A DNA stretch of 64,000 nt from Hartmannibacter diazotrophicus (GTDB lineage: Bacteria > Pseudomonadota > Alphaproteobacteria > Rhizobiales > Pleomorphomonadaceae), in NCBI RefSeq assembly GCF_900231165.1, contig NZ_LT960614.1:2168550-2232549 (forward strand), given 5' to 3'. The position numbers and the translations under genes were made by a program. Position 1 is the stretch's first letter. Every line of letters begins with the position of its first letter. This document shows, one piece after another, positions 28,831-37,296 of this stretch. The notes beneath the pieces were generated by a model, which made no database searches, was not told the DNA's origin, and was given only the letters and a program-made list of their open reading frames with translations.

Positions 28831-29281
28831 GCGTCATCTGCTCCAGCCAGTGCGGCGTTCAGCCGAATTCGTGCGGTCATCGGATCGCTCGGGTGGTTCG
28901 TCCCGGCTCCACAGCACCCTCAAGACCCGCTCCGACGGTCCTGCCAAGGATATGCGCGCGGCCCGGTGCTCTTTTGAGGGTCGGGGCGATGCGGTTTCCA
29001 CCGGTCCGGCAGCCTTCGAGCGAAAGCGCAAGGCAATGCCTTGCAGATCGTCTCGGCGATCGGATCGGAATGCGCTCCGGCATCCTTCCCGATGACCCGT
29101 TTTCCCAGTCTTAATGCGATTGAGCCGGCCATGGAAGTGGGCTGTGCCGATCGGTCGCTGACATGGCGAACGCAGAGCCGATTGCGGGACGGGCGGGAAG
29201 GGGCAAATCTGCCGGAATGCCGGCCGTTCGGTGCAATGAGGCTGGTCCGGACAAGACCCTTCGATCTGTTGCGACTTTCGC
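28831..29281. other. Intergenic region between DUF983 and tRNA-Ser
   Basis: No gene can be supported in this stretch. Short open frames on both strands show no family resemblance or ribosome sites. In related genomes the exoribonuclease gene rnr would be expected beside DUF983, so this may be a rearrangement border. Confidence 0.4.
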
Positions 29282-29310
29282 TTGACCGAATCCGCACGAT
29301 CCTCTAGGCA
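29282..29310 (+). promoter_or_regulatory. Candidate promoter of tRNA-Ser
   Basis: TTGACC (29282-29287) and TAGGCA (29305-29310) are 17 bp apart, ending 10 bp before the mature 5' end of tRNA-Ser. The -35 is good and the -10 is weak. Confidence 0.45.
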
Positions 29311-29320
29311 TGGCGCCGCT

Positions 29321-29412
29321 GGAGACGTGGCCGAGAGGCTGAAGGCACTCGTTTGCTAAATGAGCATACCCCCAAAAGGGTATCGAGGGTTCGAATCCCT
29401 CCGTCTCCGCCA
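29321..29412 (+). tRNA. tRNA-Ser (anticodon GCT)
   Basis: A 92-base tRNA with acceptor stem GGAGACG/CGTCTCC, the long variable arm of serine tRNAs (TACCCCCAAAAGGGTA), anticodon loop TTGCTAA giving GCT, T-arm GGGTTCGAATCCC and an encoded CCA. It reads AGC and AGU codons. It borders a stretch with accessory character to its right. Confidence 0.96.
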
Positions 29413-29587
29413 CTTTTTCTTCGGCACTGTGCCGAAAAGCTCAACTCCCCCTTGGAATAACAAGTGGCGTCGTCCCAAGTTGGTTCGGCAGTATTTGCTG
29501 CTGATTGCGACAAGCCGAACTGTGACGGGGTATTTTCCCGGGGTACTAGGCGGCGTAGACAAATTCGGACTGTGTGAGAGCCTCCGA

Positions 29588-29863
29588 TTATTCTGCTCCG
29601 CTAAACCACGCTGCGGTGACGATAAATCGTTCTGCATGCTTTGGGGAGCGGAACGGTCCAATCATTCTCCCCCCATGTCGTTCTCTGAATTCGGCTCCGT
29701 CCACCCATTCGCTTTCAAGCAAATAGGTTTGTCCGTTGTCGAACTTGCGAATTTCAGCAGAGCGTTTTCCGTCCCCGCTGTAGAGCGTTTTGGCAACTTG
29801 ATACATTGCTCCGTCGAGTGACTTGTCGCTCGTCCCGCCAAAAAGCCGCTTCCACCAGTCCAT
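29588..29863 (-). CDS. Hypothetical protein, 91 residues
   Basis: I do not recognise a family. The soluble product begins MDWWKRLFGGTSDKSLDGAM and ends with a compact basic/aromatic section (RMIGPFRSPKHAERFIVTAAWF). The ATG at 29863 has AGGAG eight bases upstream, so it is preferred over the longer open frame that starts at 30070 and would overlap the transposase remnant. The 175 bases between tRNA-Ser and its stop hold only a 7-bp hairpin. Confidence 0.65.
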   Translation of the reverse strand: MDWWKRLFGGTSDKSLDGAMYQVAKTLYSGDGKRSAEIRKFDNGQTYLLESEWVDGAEFRERHGGRMIGPFRSPKHAERFIVTAAWFSGAE

Positions 29864-29984
29864 TGTCCAACTCCTGAAGTCAGACACTTTGTCGGATAGC
29901 CTTGGAATCTCCAGCGCCGGCAAAAAGGATGGCGGCGTTGGCATGATTGACTGATCGATTGCTCTTGGCCACTCGCGGGGCGGG

Positions 29985-30164
29985 TTCACCAGTAAGCGTC
30001 GCTGCTTGGCTGATGCCATCGGACGACCGCTCGCCTTCCTTCTGACGGCCGGCGAGGCGCCAGACTGCAAAGTCTATTACACCCTGATCGGCCTGCCCGA
30101 GCGCACGCCGAATGCTTTGCTTGCCGACAAGGGCTGCGATGCCGATGCAATCCACGCCGCCTAA
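29985..30164 (+). pseudogene. Remnant of an IS5-family (IS427-like) transposase
   Basis: The frame from 29985 encodes FTSKRRCLADAIGRPLAFLL and TAGEAPDCKVYYTLIGLPER, then PNALLADKGCDADAIHAA and a stop. This matches the DDE-domain middle of IS5/IS427-type transposases (AFFLTAGEx2D...ALLADKxYDADAI). No start codon, no catalytic C-terminal part and no terminal repeats remain, so it is a dead fragment of about 60 codons. The rest of the gap between 29864 and 30239 shows no other gene. Confidence 0.8.
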
Positions 30165-30239
30165 TCCGGAAGGCCGGGTATTTCCGTCGCAGCATGTCGA
30201 ACCCTGACGGCAAGCTGAAGTTCACGCCAGCTGTCGAGG

Positions 30240-31406
30240 CTAGTCGGAGACGTCCGGCGAGACTTTGTCTGGCCCATGTGGATATTCGGTACTGTAGCTG
30301 TGCGTAGTCTTTTCGATCGGCCGGTCGCCGAGAGATTGATCGCGACCATAAATCGTCGTGTGTAGACCCCAGTAGAGCGACCCATACAGGGTGAAGGCTA
30401 GCAGCAAGCCGACCGGGATACTGGAAATAGGCGATTTGAACGCGGGCAGGAACTGTGTCTGCCGACTGGGATCGGCGGCAACCGCGAGCAGAACAGCCAT
30501 GATCAGCCCGTGTCCGATCAGGTCCGTGCGTCCAAAGGGCCAGACCGCTGCCGTGAAAATAACGAGAAGCGCAATCGCGGAAAGCCTTCGGATAAGAGGC
30601 GTCCAGACCAGGCCGAAACCAAGTGTGAATTCCGCGACCCCCGCCATCGGAATGAAGACGTCGCGCGGTAGACCGAACGTCAGAAAGGGTCGTTCGACGA
30701 CCAGCGGATAAAACCAGGTCGGATAGGCAAATTTTTCGAGGCTCGACCACATCAGCGCGACGGCCAGTCCCCAACGAAGCGCCTCGATCCTTCGTGATCT
30801 CCATGTCTCGCGCGACAATGGTTCCAGGAAGAGATATGCGGCCACACCCAGGCCCAGTGAGAGGTAGTCCAGGAGGTGAAAAAGGTCGTAGTCCCGCAGT
30901 GCCAGGAGCCATAAGCCGACGATCCCGAAACCCGCGAAAGGCATGGTTCGGCGCGAGAAGATCAGCGCGGCGAGAACGAGTTGAAGCCAGGATACCCATT
31001 CCGCAGGAGTCTTTAGGTCAGGTGTGAGATAGATTCCGCCGACCGCGAATACGGCCACGAAGAATGCGGCAATGATCGCACGCAGGTAGTCATCGACCCG
31101 TGTCCAGAGAGGGGTGGTCAGGCCGTCAAGCACGTCGAGCGCACCCGCGCCAAACCGGCTCTTCTCGACAATGCGGGTGACGACGAAGAAGACGAGCGTG
31201 AGGCAGATGCCGAGCCAGAACCAGCGATCGGCGAGCGTTTTGCCGACCGGTGCCGGCTGGGCGGCGGCGATATATGGCGCGAACCATTTGACGTGCGCCG
31301 CGGCGCCCATCGGGAATGCGGTGAGAAGGAAACTTGTTGCCACTCCCACCAACATGACGGATGTGGCGAACTTTGGCCCTCCGACGAGTAACCGAACCCT
31401 CTTCAC
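30240..31406 (-). CDS. Multi-pass membrane protein with an AHVKWF motif, unknown function
   Basis: The 388-residue protein has about ten hydrophobic segments. After the first helix comes AHVKWFAPYIAAAQPAP, a charged/aromatic motif placed on the outer face. Further helices include WFWLGICLTLVFFVV, AIIAAFFVAVFAVGGIYL and a C-terminal half recalling DoxX-like proteins (LTFGLPRDVFIPMAGVAEFTLGFGLVW). I cannot name a function. It is downstream of, but not coupled to, the aldo/keto reductase gene, with 115 bp between. Confidence 0.75.
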   Translation of the reverse strand: MKRVRLLVGGPKFATSVMLVGVATSFLLTAFPMGAAAHVKWFAPYIAAAQPAPVGKTLADRWFWLGICLTLVFFVVTRIVEKSRFGAGALDVLDGLTTPLWTRVDDYLRAIIAAFFVAVFAVGGIYLTPDLKTPAEWVSWLQLVLAALIFSRRTMPFAGFGIVGLWLLALRDYDLFHLLDYLSLGLGVAAYLFLEPLSRETWRSRRIEALRWGLAVALMWSSLEKFAYPTWFYPLVVERPFLTFGLPRDVFIPMAGVAEFTLGFGLVWTPLIRRLSAIALLVIFTAAVWPFGRTDLIGHGLIMAVLLAVAADPSRQTQFLPAFKSPISSIPVGLLLAFTLYGSLYWGLHTTIYGRDQSLGDRPIEKTTHSYSTEYPHGPDKVSPDVSD

Positions 31407-31521
31407 CGCAGCGTCCTCCTGGTCTGGTCAGGACGACGGTAGGCGTGACGCGGTACGGTGGCTTTGCGGATCTTGCTATGGTCTTGGTCGTGCTTGCCTT
31501 TTTGCAAGGAAGGGCGTGAGC

Positions 31522-32532
31522 TCAGCTATCCGACGGTAGGGGAGCTGCGGGATTGACCAGTTCGGCGCTGCGCAGGTCGCGCCAGAATTCGGGCGGGATC
31601 GTTTCCGCAAAGGCAGCACTGTCTTCTGCTATGCGCTCGGGACGGCTGGCGCCCGGGATGACCCCGGCGACGACGGGATTGGCGAGCGCAAAGTGCAGAC
31701 CGGCGGCCTTCATCGATATGCCGTGCCGGTCCGCGATCTCCTTGATCCGGGCCACACGCACAAGGATTTCCGGCGTTGCCGGCGCATACTCGAAATTCGG
31801 GCCGCCGACGAGCGCACCGGAGCTATAGGGGCCACCGACGACGATGCCCAGACCCCGTTCGGCGACGGCGGGCATGACGCGCTGGAGCGCCCGATCGTGA
31901 TCGAGGAGCGTATAGCGACCGGCCAGCAGAAACCCATCCGGGCGCGGTTGCTCGAGTTCCAGGAGAAGCTCGATCGGCTCCACCCGGTTCACCCCGAGGC
32001 CCCAGGCCTTGATGACGCCCTCGTCGCGGAGCCTGTCCAATACCCGGAAGGCGCCGAGGCGCGCGCTTTCGAACACGGACAGCCATGCGTCGCCGTAGAA
32101 GTCCTGGGCAACATCATGGACCCAGACGATATCGATGCGATCGGTCTGAAGCCGCTCCAGGCTGCCCTCGATCGACTTGAGCGTCGCTTCGGCGGAATAG
32201 TCGTCGACGACCTTGTTCGGACGGCCGTACCTGAAGACACCATTGTCGCCAAAGCTGATCTCGCTTCGGTCCTCCTCTTCATCGAGCACAAGCCGACCGA
32301 CCTTGGTGCTGATGACGTAGCCGGCACGCGGCTTGTCCGCCAGCGCAGCGCCCATGCGGATCTCCGCGAGGCCGGCACCATAGAACGGCGCATTGTCGAA
32401 ATACCGGATGCCATCTGCCCAAGCGGCTTCCACGGTCGCGAGCGCTTCGGCCTCTGGAATGGCGCGGAACATGTTGCCGAGCGGTGCTGCACCAAAGCCA
32501 AGCGAGCTGGGGAGAATGTCCTTCAATGACAT
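31522..32532 (-). CDS. Aldo/keto reductase
   Basis: The 336-residue NADPH-dependent oxidoreductase has the TIM-barrel family features: RYFDNAPFYGAGLAE with the catalytic Asp and Tyr, KVGR with the catalytic Lys, WVHDV in the His position, and the cofactor-binding VIPGASRPERIAED near the end. It resembles the branch of D-threo-aldose 1-dehydrogenase and pyridoxal 4-dehydrogenase. The ATG at 32532 follows AGAGGAAAT. It is downstream of the DJ-1/PfpI gene on the same strand, 63 bp away. Confidence 0.9.
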   Translation of the reverse strand: MSLKDILPSSLGFGAAPLGNMFRAIPEAEALATVEAAWADGIRYFDNAPFYGAGLAEIRMGAALADKPRAGYVISTKVGRLVLDEEEDRSEISFGDNGVFRYGRPNKVVDDYSAEATLKSIEGSLERLQTDRIDIVWVHDVAQDFYGDAWLSVFESARLGAFRVLDRLRDEGVIKAWGLGVNRVEPIELLLELEQPRPDGFLLAGRYTLLDHDRALQRVMPAVAERGLGIVVGGPYSSGALVGGPNFEYAPATPEILVRVARIKEIADRHGISMKAAGLHFALANPVVAGVIPGASRPERIAEDSAAFAETIPPEFWRDLRSAELVNPAAPLPSDS

Positions 32533-32595
32533 AAGTTTATTTCCTCTGGTTCTGTTGGCAGATGTCGAGGCGCTGTCCGGCAAGCTGAGATGATT

Positions 32596-33252
32596 TTACA
32601 GTCGTTCAAGGACCAGCCTCGCAACGGCGGCCGACGATGCGGGATTTTGCCCGGTGATCAGACGCCCATCGCAAATAGCGTTCGGGGTGAAGTTTTCGGC
32701 GGCCACATGATCGCCACCAAGTTGTTCGAGCCGCGTTTCCAAAAGGAACGGCACCGTATCCTCGCCGTGTCCTGCTCTCTCCTCGGCGTCGGTGAACGCT
32801 GCAATCCGCCGACCGGCAATGAAGGGCGTCCCGTCGGTCCGGCGCATGCCGGCGAATACCGCGGGCGCGTGGCAGACCGCCGCAATCACGCGTCCGGCTG
32901 CCTCGAAGTGGAAGAGCAGGTCGTGGAGCTTGCGATTATAGGGCATGTCGAAAACGGTGCCGTGGCCGCCCGGCAGATAGACCGCGTCGTAAGGTTCAGC
33001 ATCGAGAGTGTCGAAGGCGGGTGTGCCGCAGAGTTTGGCAACCGCCGGAGCCGAGGTTGCGGATTCTTCGCCAGTGGAAAGGCTGCGCGGATCGATCGGG
33101 ACATCGCCGCCTGCCAGCGAGGCCACAGTCACCCTATGTCCGGCTCCCTCGAATGCGAGAAACGGGACCAGGAATTCTTCGAGCCATAGGCCTGTGCGAC
33201 CTCCATCCAACAGGCGGTCGTGGCTTGTGGCGATAATCAGGATGTTGGCCAT
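32596..33252 (-). CDS. DJ-1/PfpI family protein (Hsp31-like type 1 glutamine amidotransferase fold)
   Basis: The 218-residue protein shows the nucleophile elbow VIAAVCHAPAVFAGM with the catalytic Cys and adjacent His, the upstream PGGHGTVFDM loop and TGLWLEEFLVPF with the partner Glu. Members act as glyoxalase III, chaperone or deglycase-type enzymes against reactive carbonyls. Its neighbour is an aldo/keto reductase, which suits a shared carbonyl-handling role, though this is inference. Confidence 0.88.
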   Translation of the reverse strand: MANILIIATSHDRLLDGGRTGLWLEEFLVPFLAFEGAGHRVTVASLAGGDVPIDPRSLSTGEESATSAPAVAKLCGTPAFDTLDAEPYDAVYLPGGHGTVFDMPYNRKLHDLLFHFEAAGRVIAAVCHAPAVFAGMRRTDGTPFIAGRRIAAFTDAEERAGHGEDTVPFLLETRLEQLGGDHVAAENFTPNAICDGRLITGQNPASSAAVARLVLERL

Positions 33253-33333
33253 GGAGTGTTCCCCCGTGTCTCAGGCCGGCGAGAAAGCGTGGTGCGTCGA
33301 GCAGGCTCAGCTTTCGCTGAGTGCCGATGCGTG

Positions 33334-34575
33334 TCAGGTCCGCCTTGTTGTGATCGCCGCGAAGAGAGCCAGACCAATTGCCGTCAGCGCAAACCCCGCC
33401 CAGGCCGTCGATAGCAGGCCAAAGCCCGCTCCGATCGTGAGACCGCCCGCCCAGGCACCGAGAGCGTTGGCGATATTGAGCGAGGCAAGGTTCATGGCCC
33501 CCATCAATGTGGCCGACTCAGGCGCGAGGCCGGTCAGCTTGACCTGAATGGTCGGGATGGCCGCCATCATGGCAGCGCCGACTCCGAAGAAGGCCACAAA
33601 CAGGATGATCGGGTTGGCACCCCAAAGTGCGAGGACTACGAGAATGGCGAGCGTGCATCCGTAGCCCAGAACGATACCGCGGTCCGAGTATTGGTCCGCG
33701 AGCCGCCCGCCGGCGAGATTGCCGACTGTCATGCCCGTTCCGAACAAGGCAAGGGCGATTGGTATGACGGAAGGCGGGAAACGGATCAGATCGGTCACAA
33801 GCGGCGCGATGAACGTGTAGACGGCGAAGATGCTGTTGATGCCGAGGGCGGCGACCGCCATCATGAGCCAGACGCGGGCTTTGCGAAGGCCGCTCACTTC
33901 GTGAAGGATGGAAGCACCGCCCAGTGCGGCGCTCTTGGGAAGAAACACCCAGAGCGAGGCCAGCGACACAAGTCCCAGGGCGCACATGCCGAGATATGTT
34001 TCCCTCCAGCCCATGGTTTGTCCGAGGAACGTGGCGAGCGGTGAGCCGACGATCGTCGCAATGGTCAAACCGGTCATGACGATCGCAAAGGCCTGGCCTG
34101 ATCGCCCGGCGCCCAGCATATGGGACGCTACCACAGCGCCGGCGCCGAAATAGGCCCCTTGCGGAAGGCCGCTGATGAAGCGTGCAACGACGAAGAGCGG
34201 GAAATTGGTTGCGGCGGCGGACAACAGGTTGCCGAGAACAAAGACTCCGATCAGCATCAGAAGCAGGGTCCGGCGGTTCAACTGCGCAGCGACAAGCGTG
34301 AGCAGCGGCGCACCAACCACGACACCTATGGCATAGGCCGTAATCGCATGGGTTGCGGTGGGAAGATCGACTTCGAGCGTGTGCGAGAACAACTGAATGA
34401 TCCCCATGCTGGCGAACTCGGTCGTTCCGATACAGAAGGTGCCGAATGCAAGCGCCAGCAATGTCATCCCGCCCCTTTTTATTCCGGGGGAGGTGGCGTT
34501 ATCGTCTTGCTGAAGTGTCTCGTCCGTAACGGCTCTTGCGGCTTCGACGATTTCTCCCTGGCTGGATATCGACAT
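33334..34575 (-). CDS. MFS transporter, DHA1/AraJ-like
   Basis: The 413-residue carrier has 12 hydrophobic segments and drug/H+ antiporter motifs: FGTFCIGTTEFASMGIIQLF in helix 1, the NRRTLL loop between helices 2 and 3, and FGTGMTVGNLAGGRLADQYSDR between helices 7 and 9. Family members export sugars, arabinose or drugs. The substrate is unknown. It lies 81 bp upstream of the DJ-1 gene on the same strand. Confidence 0.88.
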   Translation of the reverse strand: MSISSQGEIVEAARAVTDETLQQDDNATSPGIKRGGMTLLALAFGTFCIGTTEFASMGIIQLFSHTLEVDLPTATHAITAYAIGVVVGAPLLTLVAAQLNRRTLLLMLIGVFVLGNLLSAAATNFPLFVVARFISGLPQGAYFGAGAVVASHMLGAGRSGQAFAIVMTGLTIATIVGSPLATFLGQTMGWRETYLGMCALGLVSLASLWVFLPKSAALGGASILHEVSGLRKARVWLMMAVAALGINSIFAVYTFIAPLVTDLIRFPPSVIPIALALFGTGMTVGNLAGGRLADQYSDRGIVLGYGCTLAILVVLALWGANPIILFVAFFGVGAAMMAAIPTIQVKLTGLAPESATLMGAMNLASLNIANALGAWAGGLTIGAGFGLLSTAWAGFALTAIGLALFAAITTRRT

Positions 34576-34711
34576 GTGCTGTCTCCGTTTGAGAATGCGC
34601 GAATGCTGCGCGCCGGACGCGGCCAGTCCGTGCGCGGACCGCCGTGTGGCCGCGGCGCCGTTCTGACTGAAAGAAGAGTTGACCCGTGGCCGGCGACCGA
34701 CCGCACCGACC

Positions 34712-34921
34712 TCAGTTCGGATCGGTTCTGTGGCTCGTGTGGTAACGGACCGACCACCAGTGGGAGATCAGGCCGATGCACCAACCGAGCAGCACCCATC
34801 CCACCCAGTAGGGCGGGCCGACCATCACGTTGACGGCAAAAAGGACGATGATTGTCGCGACAAATGCGGCAGCGTGGATGCGCAGGCCGAGCAGCATCTG
34901 GGCGGGGCTGGCGTTTTTCAT
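34712..34921 (-). CDS. 2TM-domain small membrane protein
   Basis: The 69-residue product reads MKNASPAQMLLGLRIHAAAF and has two membrane helices (FVATIIVLFAVNVMV and WVGWVLLGWCIGLISHW) joined by a short GPPYW turn. This fits the 2TM domain family, small membrane proteins often attached to or near regulators. No function can be given. Confidence 0.75.
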   Translation of the reverse strand: MKNASPAQMLLGLRIHAAAFVATIIVLFAVNVMVGPPYWVGWVLLGWCIGLISHWWSVRYHTSHRTDPN

Positions 34922-35221
34922 GATTTGCTCGCTTGGCTCTGGTTCGTGATCGGGACCGCCGAGCCGCGTTCTTTCGACAATGCGAAGTCGCCAGCCTGGG
35001 TGCTCGCTGACAGGCTAGTCATGTTGGCCCACGGTGTTCTTTGCGTTTGTTGCGGTTGTTCTGGCTGGAATTGCTCGGTATCGGCCTTGTCCGCGGAGTG
35101 TGCTGATGTCGCAGGGCAGGAGCGGCGGGACAGCTTGCCGATCGACCGAATTCCGGACGCGTCCGGTCTCCATCGACCGGCAAGCTGTTGCGCGAGCGGG
35201 CTTTCGCGCGGAAGCCGGATG
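34922..35221. other. Intergenic region, 300 bp
   Basis: No gene, terminator or operator could be supported. The open frames on either strand have no ribosome site or recognisable sequence. Confidence 0.35.
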
Positions 35222-35980
35222 TCAGTGAATGCTGTCCACCGCTGCGACAATCGCATCGGCCACGGCCTGCGGCTGCGAAAGCATGGCGACGTGGCTTGAG
35301 GGAACATGGACGACCGTCGCCTTCATCGTGTCGGCGAAGATCTGCTGCAGCACTGGCGGGATAATCTGGTCGTTGTCAGCCACCACGTACCAACTGGGCT
35401 TCTGGGTGAAGGCCGCCGTGGTGACCTTGCCGTCGAACGCAACGTTGGCCAAAGGCGCCTGGGTGGCGGCCAGAAGAGCGGATTCGTCGGCCGGGATGTC
35501 CGGCGCGAAGTAATGCGCCATGCCTTGCGCCGACCAGCTCAGGACGCCGCTGGTGTCGGCATGCACCTCCTTCAGCCATTCGGGAGGGTGTGGCGCCGCG
35601 CCGACGATCGCGTTGATCGATTGGCCTTCGGAGGGCGCGAAGGCCGCGACATAGACAAGCGCGCGCACCTTGTCGCTGTTGCCAGCCTCGGTGATGACCG
35701 CCCCGCCATAGGAGTGACCGACCAACACGACATCGCCGGGCTGGTCTTCGATCACGCGACGGGTCGCTGCCACGTCGGCCTCAAACGAGGAGAGAGGATT
35801 GTGAACCGCGACAACGTTCAGGCCCTGCGCCTGAAGCAGCGGCACGACCTTTGACCAGCTCGAACCATTGGCCCAGGCGCCATGCACCAGCACGACCGAA
35901 GGCTTTTCGGACGCGATTGCAGCGGAGCCGATCGCCGTGGTCGCGACGGTGGCGGCTGCGATGACTTTTCTGATGGACAT
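35222..35980 (-). CDS. Secreted alpha/beta hydrolase
   Basis: The 252-residue protein has a signal peptide (MSIRKVIAAATVATTAIGSA ending near IAS) and a complete esterase-type triad: VLVHGAWANGSSW, nucleophile Ser in LVGHSYGGAVI, acid in VVADNDQIIP and His in PSSHVAML. It resembles exported esterases of the methylesterase/hydroxynitrile lyase-like branch. The ATG at 35980 follows a weak ribosome site; the open frame continues upstream without homology. It is downstream of the strictosidine synthase-like gene. Confidence 0.87.
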   Translation of the reverse strand: MSIRKVIAAATVATTAIGSAAIASEKPSVVLVHGAWANGSSWSKVVPLLQAQGLNVVAVHNPLSSFEADVAATRRVIEDQPGDVVLVGHSYGGAVITEAGNSDKVRALVYVAAFAPSEGQSINAIVGAAPHPPEWLKEVHADTSGVLSWSAQGMAHYFAPDIPADESALLAATQAPLANVAFDGKVTTAAFTQKPSWYVVADNDQIIPPVLQQIFADTMKATVVHVPSSHVAMLSQPQAVADAIVAAVDSIH

Positions 35981-36111
35981 GGCTTCGCCTTTGCTTGGCT
36001 TGCCGCCGTAGCGGCGGTTGGAATGCGGCGCGGCCGCGCCTTGCGCCCGAATCTTCGATTTTCGGCCGGCGCTGCGACCTCGGGCAGCGCGCATGGCCAC
36101 AAGAGCGGCAA

Positions 36112-37227
36112 TCAGTAGGGGACCCATCCGATGCGACGGGCGTGCAGGCTGTGGATGAACAGGCGATCGGCGGTTTCGGTAGCGCCGGTGGTTTCGGGAT
36201 AGAGACCCGAGGGATCCTGAAGATCGTCCAGAACGTCACCGTCCTCGTTGATCGCAAACACATGTCCGTAGGGCTTGCCGGTCGGCAGCAGCGAGCGTGG
36301 CAGACGCAGGAGGATCTTTCGCAGGAAGGGCCACTCGGAGAGCGAATCCGCAGCCGGATTGCGCGGCCTGAAAAGGCCTACCCATATCCGGCCATCGAAA
36401 CCGCGGAGCAGGTTGTCGGGATAGCCGGGCACGTTGTCGAGCAATACCCGCGCCTGGCTCGAACTTGCCTGAACGTCGATATTCCGCGCGCTGGCGTCCA
36501 CTCGCCAGATCCGATAGCGGCCCGTCTCGTTGACAAACAGGTTCTGCTGATCGGAGCCGAGCGCCAATCCGTTCGCGAAGGAGAAGCCGCGCGCGACGAC
36601 TTCCGTGTTTCCGGTCGCGGGATCGTAAGCCAGAACCCGGCCGGTCGCCGATTGCTCGATGATGTCGAGAATGCCGGCGTCCAGTGTCCCGCCCCATTTC
36701 CGCGGGTCGAACCGCGTGGAGGATTGGGTGAAGTAGACCATGCCGTTCAAGGTCACGACGACCGAATTGGCGTAGCTGATGGGATCGTCGGCGCTGACGC
36801 GATCAGCCAAAACCGTGACCTTGCCGTCGGGATCGATTGCGAGCAGTCCCTTCATGGCATCGGCCGCGATCATGCGTCCGCTGGCATCGAAATCGAACCC
36901 GAGAACGCGCCCGCCCGTGTTGGCGAAGATCGTCTGGTCCGTGCCGTCGAGATCCATGCTCAGAATGTCGCCACTGGTCATGGCGGCGTAGAGCCTGCCG
37001 TCCTTTCCGATGGCGATGTGCTCCGGTCCGAACTCGTCTCCGATCTCGATCAGATTGATGTTGGAGAGGCGCGTGTTGGCGGCATGCGGTCCGACATATC
37101 CCGGCGGGACGAAAGCCTGCCAGGAGACGGGTTCGACCGGAACGGGCCAGAAGCAGACGTAGCCGACAGCGATAAGGATCAGCAAACCGACAGAGGCAGC
37201 AATGTTTCGCAGTATCGTCGGTCTCAC
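36112..37227 (-). CDS. SMP-30/strictosidine synthase-like beta-propeller protein
   Basis: The 371-residue product has an N-terminal membrane anchor (SVGLLILIAVGYVCFWPV) and a six-bladed propeller with repeated GxDGRxYAA-type strands. The segment NSVVVTLNGMVYFTQSSTRF matches the conserved core of the strictosidine synthase family, which in bacteria includes lactonases and other hydrolases. Activity cannot be assigned. It is 69 bp downstream of the AraC regulator gene on the same strand. Confidence 0.82.
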   Translation of the reverse strand: MRPTILRNIAASVGLLILIAVGYVCFWPVPVEPVSWQAFVPPGYVGPHAANTRLSNINLIEIGDEFGPEHIAIGKDGRLYAAMTSGDILSMDLDGTDQTIFANTGGRVLGFDFDASGRMIAADAMKGLLAIDPDGKVTVLADRVSADDPISYANSVVVTLNGMVYFTQSSTRFDPRKWGGTLDAGILDIIEQSATGRVLAYDPATGNTEVVARGFSFANGLALGSDQQNLFVNETGRYRIWRVDASARNIDVQASSSQARVLLDNVPGYPDNLLRGFDGRIWVGLFRPRNPAADSLSEWPFLRKILLRLPRSLLPTGKPYGHVFAINEDGDVLDDLQDPSGLYPETTGATETADRLFIHSLHARRIGWVPY

Positions 37228-37296
37228 GTTACCTCTCCCGGCCGGAAATGCGGCGGATGTCGAGGACTTTCTAAAGCGAGCAGGCCAGCCGGTATT

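Noticed and set aside
29395-29412. Attachment site at the 3' end of tRNA-Ser
   Set aside because: I found no second copy of the tRNA end to the right and no integrase gene in the window.
29986-30999. 337-codon minus-strand frame over the membrane protein gene
   Set aside because: The overlapping frame at 30240-31406 has regular membrane helices; this one is a shadow.
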